Shown: piece by piece, positions 12,101 through 24,500 of the stretch
How positions within the stretch are numbered: the stretch's first letter is position 1
How the letters are laid out: the number at the start of each line of letters is the position of its first letter
Source of the DNA: Hydractinia symbiolongicarpus
Lineage: Eukaryota; Cnidaria; Hydrozoa; Anthoathecata; Hydractiniidae
Assembly (NCBI RefSeq): GCF_029227915.1
Contig: NC_079877.1
Location: 18,464,851-18,524,850, forward strand
Reading direction: 5' to 3'
Length of the DNA stretch: 60,000 nt
Program-made: the position numbers and the translations under genes
The notes under the pieces: model-generated
The model's database searches: none
Seen by the model: the letters and a program-made list of their open reading frames with translations, nothing else
What the model was told of the DNA's origin: nothing

Positions 12101-15100
12101 GTTTTTCTTTTGTTTAAGAGAGTCCAAAAGTCCACACTTCGGCGGCCGCCGAAGTCGACTGTTTTAACGGCAGAAAACAGAGGAATCGAGAGAAAAAAAA
12201 TCCGCGAAATGCGACAAAATGTAGTTTGACTACCGTAAGAACCATAGTACTTCGGCAAAGCACATCGAAGGAGAGTCGAGCCTCGGCAAACACTCCTGAG
12301 TTGAGATAAAATATTACCTCGGATCCTGGGCGCAAAGGAATCTTATTAAACGCTTATAATAAAATTTATGCGTTGCTTTAAACAAATTACTAGTTTTAGA
12401 TATTCTTTTCTCATTGGCAAAATTTCTCCTTAGGCGAGTGCCGAAGTGGCTGAAGTCTAAATCCGCCCCTGTATTTTAATTTCATATTCAGTGTGAATAT
12501 TTCACATAAAGCTTGTAGTATATGTGTAGGTACAAGGAAAACAATGAACAACAAGAAGCCCTGCGGCTTAAAGATTTCCCCCATTAGCAATAATCTGAAA
12601 AAGTACTGAACTTTGAAGAGGACAGAGTAATATGGCGGAACAAAATCATTGAATATTCTAAAATTTTAGAAATAAATTTTTGATTATTATTGTAATCGTA
12701 TATCATAGCTAACTTAACTTACATAAACTTCATTTCTCTTTAAGAACAATTTTAAAAGAAAAATAATAAACCTGAAAATTGATGAACAATAAAAACAAAA
12801 TAATAAGAACGGCAAGGCTGAAAATTTATCTATTTTCTCTTTTTCTCTGAAAGGTGGCAGCAATATTTTTTTTTACATAATCAGTTACGAAAGGTTATTT
12901 TCAGACTACATATTCTTATTTTTCTTTTAAAACACACTTGTCACGATTTTATAGCTATAATACATCATCTTTCACCAAAAATAGTCAGCCTCAACAATAG
13001 ACCTATTTCAATATCCATTTTCATTCTGTAAAATACACAGCCAGAATAGACATACTAACATGAAAACGAGGTTAGTTTAGAGACAATTTTAATTTTCGAG
13101 CGAAGTGATGTACATATAGTTTGTTTACCTTTATTATTTCTCAAATTAACTTGTCAAATGGGCAAATTATGAACTTTTGGTGAAAAAATAGAACATGGCA
13201 CTTATTTTATACCCATTGGGCTTATTAAAATTACTGGTTTATATTTTTTTCTAGTGTTTAGCTAGCTAGCTATTGTTTTTCTTATGACTATGGTTTGGAT
13301 TTTATATTTTTGGAAACATCTGTAAATAACATTATGACTTGGCTATCCCTTTCCTCCAAGGCTATCCTAAGCATGTTGGGTTGGTGGTATTAGACTGAAT
13401 ATTGGTCTTCATCATCTCTATAATAATAGCCGTATTCCCTGTCTGTATCTGCGCGGACCCCTTGCTGATTTAGAAAATGATGTTACGGAAACACGAATAT
13501 CAAATGCGATATATTTTTATCCACTTTGTTGCGACGGGTAAATATAAAGCACGGGCGAACCCGTGGATTTTTCCACCGGCAACGACTAGTGTTATATACT
13601 CAACAAAATGTAATAAGAGCAATGCAATCACCCAAGATAGTACTCATAAGTATCCTTGAACCTTGATTATTTAAAAATATGGCCTGTGAGAATGTTACGG
13701 TTGCAGCTACAGATAATTGTTGTTGTTTTTTAAATTCACAAAAGGTTCTGTCAATAGGTAGTATTTCTATAAGTATTGGCAGTAATATTATATAAGGGGC
13801 CTCATCCATACTCACATTGCCACGAGAAACGTCCAACGTTCAAAGACACCCACCCACCCTGAGAAACGTCCACCCGTGGCAGTTATTTTTCCATAGAAAA
13901 AAAACCTATCCTACAAAGGTGAAAAGCCTTTTCCGCGGTTCTTTGGTGGTCCCGTCCCTTCACCTTGAATTGAATATACTAGTCTTTAGCCCGCGGGAAA
14001 AATTCACGGGTTCGCCCGTCCTATTTATACTGCACTGCGTGCATCTGGCTACTTGCGCAGCTAAGCTACTATTTTGCCGTGACAGACGGACAGACAGACG
14101 ACGGCTATTATTAAAGAGACTAGTCTTTAACCCATGGACAAATCCACGAGGTTTCCTTTATATATAGGTTCACGTGAAGAACACACTTTATTCACGTGTC
14201 TTTAGAGTGAAGTCCAACTCTACATCGCTCGTTGATTGTAGTGGGCAAAAACGTAGTTAAAGAAACGTCCATTTGAGATGTACCCACAAACGTCCATTGG
14301 ACATTTCTCGTGGCAATGTGAGTATGGATGTGGCCCGTAAGTTTTGCCAGATTGTTATTCCATGTCATGTATAACTATAGGTATGTATATAAAAATAATT
14401 TTCTTAAGGGGTGCTCTTCTTAGACAAATCTGATAGAATTAACATAAAAACTTTTCTGTATTATACTTGTTGAGTTTCTGAATTTAAGGTACTGTAAGGG
14501 GGCAATAAATATTTTTACAGAAAACTATGTATTTTAATGAAATGATAATCAATAGGCATTTTTTTTTGGGGGGGGAGGGGGGGGTGGTGATTCTTTCAAA
14601 AGCTAAGAAAATTGTAGATGAACAAACCCCTCACGATTTGTTTCAAGTCACATCTTGTGTCAATGAAATAATGTTTAGCCAGTTAAGCTGGGCAGCACTC
14701 CCTTAGATATGTTTAGTACTTCATCGATTTACCACAATAACCTATAACCTATAAGTTATATGGCCTAAGAAAGTTAAGAAATTTTTAAATAAAATAAACA
14801 GCCTTACATGTTCAAGAAATGATAAACCTACAATACTAATATGAGTCTGATTAGACAAACCAAAACAATAAACAATTTGTGATTACTGAGTACACTGGGT
14901 TGAGCCAAAATATGTTTATTATAAATGTATAATAAATGGAAAGGTTAAAGTATATTAGCAGGGGTGTGTGACAATAATAACGATACATAGCTGGGCAGCA
15001 CATCATCCCTGAGTACATGCTAGCTATAACATATACACAACCTATAATATCTGGCTTTAAAAAGCTGGATAACTTTTTTAGGAAAATAATTATAACCTAT

Positions 15101-18100
15101 ATAATTATAATATATGTAAATTATAAATTATAATTATAAAAGTTATATGAAGTTCTAGTAAACTAGGTAAACATTTTATAACTTACAGTATAGAATATAT
15201 AAACTTTTTGTAGGAGTAAGAAACAAAACGTTGGCTAGCTAGCTATAGCTAGCCAACATTAAATTTGCCATAAATACACACTTAATATCACTAAATATTC
15301 TTAATTTTTTTCACACTGCCACTACTAATAACCTCTATATACTTGTATCCACTACGATCCTTTCAATATGGCAGTTGAAAATTATAAAACCAACATTTGT
15401 TGATAACTAAGATCAGGACAGCTAGTAAACAACTTGGTGTCCTGAACTTTATCTAAACTAACCTCGTTTTCATGCAATGTTTTGATTTTCAGCCACTACG
15501 GCTAATCATGAAAAGGAGATAATGAAATAGGTCTATTCCTCTTTAAATTAAAATTCATGAATAATTAATTAGTTCTGCTGAATATAGCTTTAGTCTACGT
15601 ACTTGCAAAATTGTACAGAAGGAAATGACGTATTTATTAAAGGGAAACGTTAATAACATCAAAGATTGCGCATTATAAGACGATCTTCATTATGCTACAC
15701 TACACGAGCTTTAACTTTCGATAGCATATAAACTTAAAATAAAGTATTGTTCATTGGATAAAAAAAACAATTTGTTGCACTGTTGGGATTCTTATTGGCT
15801 TAAAACTCATTTTAGCCTCGTCCTCAGAAAAAATCTGTCAAAACGAGGATTTAGGCTTTAGCCTGGATAAGTTTCGGGCGTCCCGCCTAGCTACGCTGTC
15901 TCTATCTATCTTTCTATCTCTCTATCTCCTCCGTCAATTTTTAAGATTCCGCCTTCGCTGGCGGAAATTAAAAACTAAATTTACAAACAGTATTATTATC
16001 AAAAGACTAACTACAGGTAAAAATTAGTTTATCTAATATTATTTTGTCAATATGGATTAGCTTGTGTATAATTCATATAAAATTGTACTTTTGGGAAATA
16101 TTTAAATAACTTTCGAAAAAATTTTTGTATAAAGAGTGTATGTATCAACTTTTGTATAATATTCTGAAGATGACTTTGGTAAAGTCGAAACATGTTAAAA
16201 ATAAAACGTGTCGTAATTTTTATGAAAATACTTTGCAATCTTGTGTTGCTACGCAGTTTTGGAAAGGTAAAATTTAGAAATAAATGCTACATGTAATTAG
16301 TCATAATTAGTTAGCAGAAGAAAGAAAAAAAAAAGAAAAAAAATCCTACATGTTCACAGTTAAGATGTTCACAACTTGTTAGTTTAGAGAATGAAAGAGC
16401 ATTAGAAGAGGACTAGATTATAAAATGGTGAATTGTTATAAACATAAGGAATTACATTTATAAAGAAGGGAGGGGGGATTACCTCAGATTTTTCTTCTAG
16501 CCTAAAACTGATATACAGGAAACTGCTCTAAAGCGCACTATTGTAGGCGAAGATTTTAATCTGCTTAAGATGAGTGCTTTTGAGGGGTTTAACCTCATTT
16601 ACCAAATGTAATTTTTACTTAAAAGAAGAAAAAAATAGATACCCGTCTAACTAAATACGCAGAAGTGAATTAAAATGTCCGCTTTGTAGACTTGGGACGT
16701 TTGCGTTGCGTGAGATTTGTTAAAAATCTAATGTCCGTATTATGTATTTCAGATATTTGGGTGTCAACGTTTCTTGGTCATTTCTTATGGTTGCAAAACT
16801 AGGAGCTGAGGGCAGTCTTGTATAAAGTTTGTTGTAGAGGGGTTTTAAATTTGGATTTGACCAAATAATGGTCCAAGGGATTAAAAATTTTTTTAATCTG
16901 TCAAAAAATGTTTTTAAAAGTATCATGTGGCCCCTCATTTAGCAAATTTTATGATGAATCAGAAAAACCTATATGGACATGGGGTAAAAATTAAGTGCCA
17001 AAGAGTCGAGTACATTCACATGTCTCTGAAGTAGCTTTTTTACAAAACAATTTGATGAAATATTTCTGCTTCGAAAATCGGAACTGATATATTATTATAT
17101 AGACTTGTCGATAAGGCCCGTGGAGAAATCCACTTAGGCAGAAGGACAATGGAAAAATAGGTTGTTTAAGATGTTTTGCTGACATCAGCAGTGCAATTAT
17201 CAAAAATTTTGGCAAAATTTAGTTTATTCGTTGCCTGTACTGTGTAGAGTTTAAAACGCTGATGAAGAAAATGGATATGATCATGTGCTTTTGATGAGTG
17301 GTTAATGAGATATAAGGGTTTCAAAATTTTGCTGACATCAGCAATGGCCAGTCAAATCCCCCCAAATTTTTTTTTAAAAAAATTGGTAAACATGTTGCCT
17401 TCATTGTATAGATCTTGAAACGCTAATTAAGAAAATGTATAGGGTCGTGTACTTTTGACAAACGGTTACAGAGATATTAGGGTTTAAAGGTTTTTTGGTG
17501 ACGTCATCAACCCGTCCATTCCGAAACAGATTCGGGGACCCAGGTTTAGGAAACTTACCCAAATTGGTCCCAGGTGGTCCCTAGTTACCTACGCGGTGAA
17601 AAATCATTCACGTCACCACCTCGTTTCCAAGTTATTCACCCTCAAAGTTTTAAGTGCACTGTAATGGCTTTATTAATTTAATATAGGATATTGACATGAA
17701 AGTAGTGTTATTGACTTCACGCCGTAACGTCAGAAAATTTAACATATTAGACATGCATTTTTCGGCGACATCAAAGAAAAATAAGCATATCAAGTTTTCC
17801 TGTCACAGACTAGTCGAAAAGGTCGGTGGAGAAATGCACTTATGCAGATGGGCAATGGAAAAATAGGTTGTTTTAGATGTTTTGCTTAAGTCAGCAGTTA
17901 AGATCCCAAAAAAATAGAGAGATTTACTTTATTCTTTTATTGTAATGTGTAGAGGTTGAAACGCTGATTAAAATAATGTATAGGATGATATGTTTTCGAG
18001 GAACGCAAAAGCAGATATAAGGGTTTAAAAATTGTGCTGACGTCAGCAAAGGCCTGTGAAAACACAAAACATTTTTTTTAGAAATTTATATACCTGTTGC

Positions 18101-18508
18101 ATTCCTCGTATAGATCTTGAAACGCTGATCAAGAAAATGTATAGGATCATGTACTTTTGACAAACTGTTGCAGAGATATTAGAGTTTGAAGGTTTTTGGA
18201 TGACGTCATCAACCCGTCCATTCCGAAACGGATTTGGGGATCTAGGTTTGGGAAACTTACCCAAATTGGTCCCAGTTGGTCCCTAGTTACCCACGCGGTG
18301 AAAAATCATTGACGTCACCACCTCGTTTCCAAGTTATTTGGGCTCAAAGTTTTAAGTGCACTTTAATGACTTTAATAATCTTAATTAACTTTCCTTTGAC
18401 GTCAATACTATTTAAGCGTCAAAGTTTGGTAATTTACAGAACAAATTTATAGACGTTTTATAGACTTTATCAAAGAAATTTTATCCACTTTGCAAAAGTC
18501 ACAGACAC

Positions 18509-18589
<81 letters not shown>

Positions 18590-21500
18590 ACTGGCGTATT
18601 ATTATAGAGACTAGTCGATAAAGACCCGTGGAGAAATCCACTTAGGCAATAGGACATTGAAAATGTTGGTTTGCTGTCGTCAGCATTGCAAATCCAAAAA
18701 AAAAATAAAAAATTGGCGAAATTTAGTTGATTCGTTGCCTGTAACGTGTAGAGGTTGAAACGCTGATCAAAATAATATAGGATCATAACTTTTCTACGAA
18801 CAACAAAAGACATAAAAGGGTTTTAAAATTTTGCTGACGTCAGCAATTGCCCGTTAAAACGCAAAAAAAATTTTTAGAAATTTATATCCCTGTTACCTTC
18901 ATCGTATAGACCTTGAAACGATGATCAAGAAAATGTATAGGATCATATATCTTTGACAAACGGTTGCAGAGATATTAGGGTTTAAAGATTTTTTGATGAC
19001 GTCATCAACCCGTCCATTCCAAAACGGATTCGGGGACCCAGGTTTGGGAAACTTACCCAAATTGGTCCAAGGTGGGCCCTAGTTACCCACGCGGTGAAAA
19101 ATCATTGACGTCACCAACTCGTTTCCAAGTTATTTAGCCTCAAAGTTTTAGGTGCACTGTAATGGCTTCATTAATTTAATATAGGATATTGACGTTAAAG
19201 TGGTGTTATTGACGTCGCGCCGTAATGTCTGAATATTTACCATATTAGACATGCATTTTTCGGCAATATCAAAGGAAAATGAAGACATCCACTTTGCCTG
19301 TCACAGAGACACGGAACTGGCGTATTATTATATAGACTAGTCGATTAGGCCCGTGGAAAAATCCACTTAGGCAGAAAAACAATTGAAAAGTTCTGTCATT
19401 TGAATTTTGATGACATCAGCAAATATTTCAGTATATTGAATATGCCTTTTACTAAAAAAAATAATCTGAAAATGCATAAAAAGAAAGTATATAAGTCATA
19501 ATTTAACAAAAAAGTTCTTAAAATCTAACACAAAATATCAAATGTCAAATCGCATGAAATCCTCCCAACAAAACTTCAGACAAAATATGAAAAACAACGG
19601 CGTGCAAGGTGTAAAATCTAGTTAGTAGAAAGTTACAACATTGACAGTCACAACCCAGACAGTTACGACAACAATAATAATAATGTCAGAAATAACACAT
19701 ATCTCAAATATGTATACATCTTATTATGTGATTATGTTGAAAACCTTCAATATTTTAATCTAAAGTGTCGAAAAGAAAGGCTTGCAACAGTAAGCACAGA
19801 TCTATGAAATAAGTTCTTTACGCATTTTAAACAATATCAAAAAGCCAAACTTAAACAAACACAAAACACCTAAAAACAAAAAGTTAAACTTTGAAAAATC
19901 ATTTATTCGGTTGCATACCATCCTCTCCCGGAAAAATATGCACAAAATGTAAAAATTAACCGGTTAACAAAACAATTTTTTGTCTAATGATCCGTACTGA
20001 CTTTACCAAACATTTTAACCTGAAATGTCGAAAAAGCAATATGCAAGTAGTAAATTTCAAATCAACAAAAATCATTATTTTGAAAACATTGTATATATAT
20101 ATGGTCCTTCCTCACAAAAGTTTACAATAAATGTAGAACACAAAGGTTTATGAGGAGCAAATCAAAATATGAACAAAAATCAGTTCAATTGGCATGTTCT
20201 ATATTGTCTTCAGCCATAAAATCTTCCACAAAATTGATATGAAACCCATCAAATTCAACTCAGAAAAAGCAGTCATTTAAGTGCATACAAAAATACAACT
20301 TGTAGAATATCAAATTATTATTTTTAGTATATATAATTGCATATGGTCCTCCCTCACAACAGTTAAATTTTTGCACTAAATTTGCAACACAAAATACAAA
20401 TTCTAAATAATTCCTATGGTTTTCCTCAAAAGTTTAATCAAAATATAAAAGATGAGAGGTGAACGACAAAATCAAAGTTTGCAGAATTTAATTATTTTGG
20501 TATATATATGTCTATTGATATATGCCCTTTATAACAATATTTCAATCCAAAATTTGAAAAAGAAAAACAGTTTGCAACAAAATCAGTTTTTCTGATGATA
20601 TTGCATACACTTTTTCTCCACAAAAGTGTAAAAAAAGAATGGTTGTAGGAAATACTTCTGATTCAACAAAAATCAGTATTTGCATCTTGTACTCATTAAA
20701 TATTACCCAAAATTTCAAAAAACTGTGAATTGGAACGCATCAAATTTATAAATAGAGAGGGATCAGTCATTTCGGTATGTTGTACAGAGTCCTGCCTGGT
20801 AAGAATTTAAACAAAATATAAAAAAACACAAGTTTTTTCAGTGTTGTACTCCCTCAAAAAAGTTGAAACTTTTCTTAATTGAGACAAAATGCCATAAACA
20901 AAAACATTTTAGTCAGAACATCTAGAACAACAAAAATCACTACACTTAAGGTACCAGAATTACTACACGTTAAATAAAAATCGTTTCGTCATATTGCATG
21001 TAACCGATGTATATAAGTTTAGTTACACAAAATGTGAAAAATACATTATTTGCATACACAAATTGTGAAAAATACATTATTTGCTTAAAAACAGTCCTTA
21101 AACTCTTCTTAAATATTATGTAATACTTTTTTAAAAGTTGTTGTGGCTTGTTAATTTAAGCTTAAAATGTCAATTAAAATAAGTTACAGTCACATTCTTA
21201 GCAAAGACCACTAAGATTAGCTTACATGTAAAAAGCAACATAAAACTGAAGCTAACATAAGGTAGCTACAGCAGCTAATAGCTGGTCACTTAAATATAAA
21301 CTGGAGACTTAGCTAGGTATAAAGAACATGGCTACATATTTATAAATTTCTAGCTACCTAGCTAGTTGTTGTTGGTGTGGTTGATGCTAGCTAACAAACA
21401 TGTCTCGCATCAATAATATCATCAAAACTTTAAAAAACATAAACAAACCTTACAGAAACCTTTCTATACTTCATTTATATACCATGCCCCTTTTTAAATG

Positions 21501-24500
21501 CTTTTGTAAAGATTTATTTTGAAGGCAAGAGAAGACAAATGGAAAAGAGACAGCCATCTTTTTTGCAAACACAATTTCCGTTACTTTGTGCTAGAACTTC
21601 ATTTAACAAACCACACAAAACTCGCGGCTTTTCACGACAAAAAGACATATTTTTTTCGGCAACATCAAAGATTTTTTTCGGCGACATCAAAGGAAAATGA
21701 CGATATCAACTTTGCCTGTTACAGACACACGGAACTGGCTTATTAATATATAGACTAGTCGATAAGGCCCGTGGAGAAATCCACTTAGTCAGAAGGACAA
21801 TGGAAAATAGGTTGTTTTAGATGTTTTTTGATGACGTCAGCAGTGCAGATACAAAAAAAATTGGTGAAGTTTAGTTTATTCGTTGCCTGTAATGTTTAAA
21901 GGTTAAAACGCTGATCAAAATAATGTGTAGGATCATATGTTTTCGACAAACGCCTAAGGAGATATAACGTTTAAAAATTTCGCTGACGTCAGCAATGGCC
22001 CGTCAAAACCCAAAAATTTTTATTTAGAAATTTCTATACCTGTTGCCTTCATCGTATAGATCTTGAAACGCTGATCAAGAAAATGTATAGGATCATGTAC
22101 TTTTGATAAACGGTTGCAGAGATATTGGGGTTTGAAGGTTTTTTGATGACGTCATCAACCCGTCCATTCCAAAACAAATTCGGGGACCCAGGTTTGGGAA
22201 AATATCCCAAATTGATCCTAGGTGGTCCCTAGTTACCCACGCGGTGAAAAATCATTGACGTCAGCACCTCGTTTCCAAGTTATTTGGCCTCAAAATTTTA
22301 AGTGCACTGTAACGGCTTCATTAATTTAATATAGGATATTGACGTTAAGTAGTGTTATTGACCTCGCGCCGTAACGTCAGAAATTTAACATATTAGACAT
22401 GCATTTTTCGGTTACTTCAAAGAAAATTTCGGTAAGATCAAAGGAAAAGGAACATATCAACTTTGCCTGTTACAGACACACGGAACTGGCGTATTAATAT
22501 ATAGATACAAATATTGATTTAAAAAATGTATGTCAGAAACAGAAAGGGAGTAAAGGTCAAGAAAGCTAACCAGTATTGAAAATGGAAGAAAAAAAAATAA
22601 TTGAAGCAAATAGAATAATGAATGATGATGTATCAAATGAAGTAATAGAACAGTCGTTATCAAGTGTAAAATACCACTTAAATACCTGCTACACGAACTA
22701 TCTGAAAACAAAGAATCGTTTTTCAGACCGTAGCGAGACAGTAGAAGATGAGGAAAACCTTAAGGTATTAGATGAGAAAGTTATTGCAGAATCGAAATTA
22801 AAAAGAAGGAGGACTTTGAGTGACTTTACAAGCCAGTGATGCAATAAAAATTTGTGCTGAAAAAATAAATGATGAATGTAAAGAATTTGATTTTGACCTT
22901 CTTGGTAGCTATAAATCGGCATTAAAGAAAAGAACGAGAACGAGGAAAATCCAACTCTGCCGATGTATCAATATCAAACTGTAATCAGCATATGCCTATT
23001 GAGGCCGAAAGTTTCTGGTCATCATCATCCAATAAATCCCACTTTTGTTATCCATATTTTTTGACTATTAAAATTTTACATAAACCGACTGAAACCTAAA
23101 TTTTAGCAGCAAGCTTCGTTTAAATGTAGTTTTTTTCACTATTGTTTAGAACCGTTCATAGTGTGGTTGTGTCGAAACGTGCTTGAGGAAACATTATTTC
23201 CCTTGGAGGTGGAGGCTGTGACAATATGACAAGCTGCGCGATGTTAACAAATGGCATTGTAGAAGATTGTTGACTTGAAAAAGTGATATTTCATCTAAAT
23301 CATGGTCCAACGATCAATCACTACACCAAGGTATTAGTTGCCTCATACGACACAGATATGTTTACAAATTCGGATCATCACTTCAATCCCTGGAAATACC
23401 GAAATTGGCACGAATTATGGGCAATCATAGGGAAATCAGGAAGCAAAGAAGCAATTCCGATCCATAAAATCATCAAGCAAATGGATGATGTCATTGAAGT
23501 TCTAACATGTACATGCCTTGAGCGGTTAGTGCACGTTATCTTGTTTTAATCTTAAAGTATACACTTCATTCTAATGTATCTCGTCTTGCATACACACGTA
23601 ACAATGTAAATTTTGTATAAGATTTTTATTTATAGGTTGTGATACGACAAGCGCAAATAGGAACAACATTCGCTACATTAAATACTGCACATAACTGTGG
23701 ATTTCAACTGTTAAACTACTTTGGTAAACTTCCTATGAAGAAAATGATGATGGAAAAGGCAGAGAAGTTTCGACGAGCTACGCTTAGATATATTTTATAA
23801 GAAATCGTTTAAGATGGATCTTGAAACCTTTCCACCAACGAGCATTTTACTCCGATTTCACATATTGCAAATTAATTATCAATGTAATATCTGGTATAAC
23901 GCACCATTTGAAAGTGATGAAGTAGATCTGGTTCCAACAGATAACGGATTTTAAAAAACAATGATTGGATAATTGTTAAAGTCTTCCTTCATGGATATTC
24001 AGTAATCTTGAAATTTGTGATGAGCTAACATTTTTAGAAACAAAAGTTTGCGAGCATTCCGTTACGTAAAAAAGCAAAACTATTAATACTTTAGGGGAAT
24101 TAATTTTTGTGAGATCTAATTTTTGATACACCACGTTTAAAATACCTCCTTAATTTGGATACATTAACAAGTATGAGCCTGTGTACTAAAAGAGATAAAG
24201 CTAAAAGTGTCCAGCAAAGTGGGCTATAAAAAATACTTCTCTTTCGAAACCATACCTTATGGTAAAAGTAAAATTAAAATACAGACTTGAAACCTGGTAT
24301 GACATGTTTTAGGCTGGTTTGAAAAAAAAATTGAGACACAAAATATTTTCACTATTATCATAGTTCCTGAGTTCCTAAGTGTCTAATATTTTAGCCATGT
24401 TTGATTGGTGCAACCTAGTTTCATATTCGTTAACTTTTTTAAAGGGAAACTAAGGTCAAAAAAAAATGTTGTTAAAAAAAAATTAAGAACGTTGTATAAC

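Larger units (their letters stand above)
12853..15760. mobile_element. Interrupted relic of the GGTGGCAGTAACC/TTAA element family
   Basis: 12853-12995 and 15538-15760 together correspond, in reverse order and orientation, to 40380-40731 of the complete copy at 39924-40731. The left end carries the family terminus GGTGGCAG. The matching right terminus was not found, so this copy is truncated. The two arms are separated by the 2.54 kb element at 12996-15537. Confidence 0.7.
17095..22505 (+). repeat. Tandem array of ~740 bp units (GACTAGTCGATAAGGCCCGTGG family)
   Basis: Units start near 17095, 17806, 18605, 19335 and 21749. Each opens with ACTAGTCG..GGCCCGTGG and a short hairpin (GTGGAGAAATCCAC), and closes with CACAGACA..GGAACTGGCGTATTA. 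Shared internal blocks include GACGTCATCAACCCGTCCAT and ACGCGGTGAAAAATCATTGA. Short fragments recur at about 13530, 13976, 14115 and 31378, and reversed units at 43508-44872. A terminal hairpin, a CAGA microsatellite and tandem layout recall Helentron-derived HINE/DINE elements, but this class assignment is inference. No coding capacity. Confidence 0.85.

Noticed and set aside
16720-16938. 72-residue minus-strand frame resembling a LINE-type fragment
   Set aside because: The similarity is impressionistic and no catalytic motif is present.
18447-18813. Minus-strand frames rich in repeated SVCL
   Set aside because: They are translations of the (CAGA)n microsatellite in different frames, with no start context or splice support.
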